From assembly GCF_047149785.1 (NCBI RefSeq), contig NZ_BAAGBE010000001.1, forward strand, positions 992,001 through 1,056,000: DNA of 64,000 bases. The letters are read 5' to 3'. How positions within the stretch are numbered: the stretch's first letter is position 1; the number at the start of each line of letters is the position of its first letter. The notes beneath the pieces are model-generated. The model saw only the letters and a program-made list of their open reading frames with translations, did no database searches and had not been told where the DNA came from. Below are positions 63,853-64,000 of this stretch, piece after piece. The translations under genes and the position numbers were made by a program. The DNA comes from Nitrobacter sp047149785 (lineage in GTDB: Bacteria > Pseudomonadota > Alphaproteobacteria > Rhizobiales > Xanthobacteraceae).

Positions 63853-64000
63853 GCGAGAGTGCTGCGGCGACGCGATGCGGTTTCGTCGCGTTGATCGGAG
63901 CGCCCAACGTCGGCAAGTCCACCCTGGTCAATGCGCTGGTCGGCTCGAAAGTCACCATCGTCTCGCGCAAGGTGCAGACCACCCGCGCGCTGATCCGCGG
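63849..64000 (+). CDS. era: GTPase Era (5' part, cut by window end)
   Basis: The first 50 codons only. GTG start overlapping the rnc stop. FVALIGAPNVGKSTLVNALVGSKV contains the P-loop (GAPNVGKS) and VSRKVQTTRALIRG continues into the switch region. Era helps 16S rRNA and 30S maturation. lepB-rnc-era is the usual order. Confidence 0.95.
   Translation, partial: MSESAAATRCGFVALIGAPNVGKSTLVNALVGSKVTIVSRKVQTTRALIR

Overview
High-GC chromosomal DNA from an alphaproteobacterium of the Bradyrhizobiaceae type (Bradyrhizobium, Rhodopseudomonas, Nitrobacter, Afipia group). My best single guess is Nitrobacter, but the sequence alone does not settle the genus. The reasons are: two tandem Porin_2 family porins; a DUF3551 secreted protein; typical alphaproteobacterial gene blocks (dnaB-alr-radA-cvpA-purF, UDG-NYN-rpoZ-rsh, pdxJ-acpS-lepB-rnc-era); and several families of palindromic intergenic repeats of the kind common in this group. 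Almost everything is core genome. I see no prophage, insertion sequence, CRISPR array or defence island.

Layout. 1-8 kb: a small secreted copper-associated protein, an ArsC-like reductase, a five-gene branched-chain-amino-acid-type ABC transporter (both ATPases first, then binding protein and two permeases), a DUF47-Pit phosphate pair and a SugE-like exporter. 8-16 kb: release factor 3, a tiny secreted protein, NnrU, PanB, a YfgM-like TPR protein, a lipoprotein, the GTPase Der, an unlisted 55-residue gene and an SDR. 16-24.6 kb: a long minus-strand block purF, cvpA, radA, alr, dnaB and cfa. 24.6-31 kb: a cytochrome c with a long charged tail, dprA, an orphan double-glycine-leader peptide, plsY, and a pyrB/pyrC-like pair in which the dihydroorotase has lost its metal-binding HxH. 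31-39.7 kb: acyl-CoA dehydrogenase, CPBP protease, ruvX and the gatC-x-gatA-y-patatin-gatB cluster. 39.7-46.4 kb: a looser region with a 35-residue lysine-rich histone-like peptide, small membrane and Sel1 proteins, HchA, a VOC protein, a YeiH-like exporter with its divergent LysR regulator, and tRNA-Ser(GCU). 46.4-53.4 kb: two duplicated porins, DUF3551 and a lytic transglycosylase. 53.5-64 kb: dapA, mscL, smpB, PilZ, uracil-DNA glycosylase, NYN nuclease, rpoZ, rsh, pdxJ, acpS, lepB, rnc and the start of era.

The most noteworthy points are small or hidden: the bacteriocin-like peptide, the PyrC-like subunit with a broken active site beside pyrB, the lysine-rich peptide, an uncharacterised CxxC gene wedged between gatC and gatA, and a roughly 100-bp dispersed repeat that in two places supplies the stop codon of the gene it follows and in two others carries an extra nested hairpin. 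No clearly new multi-gene system is visible.
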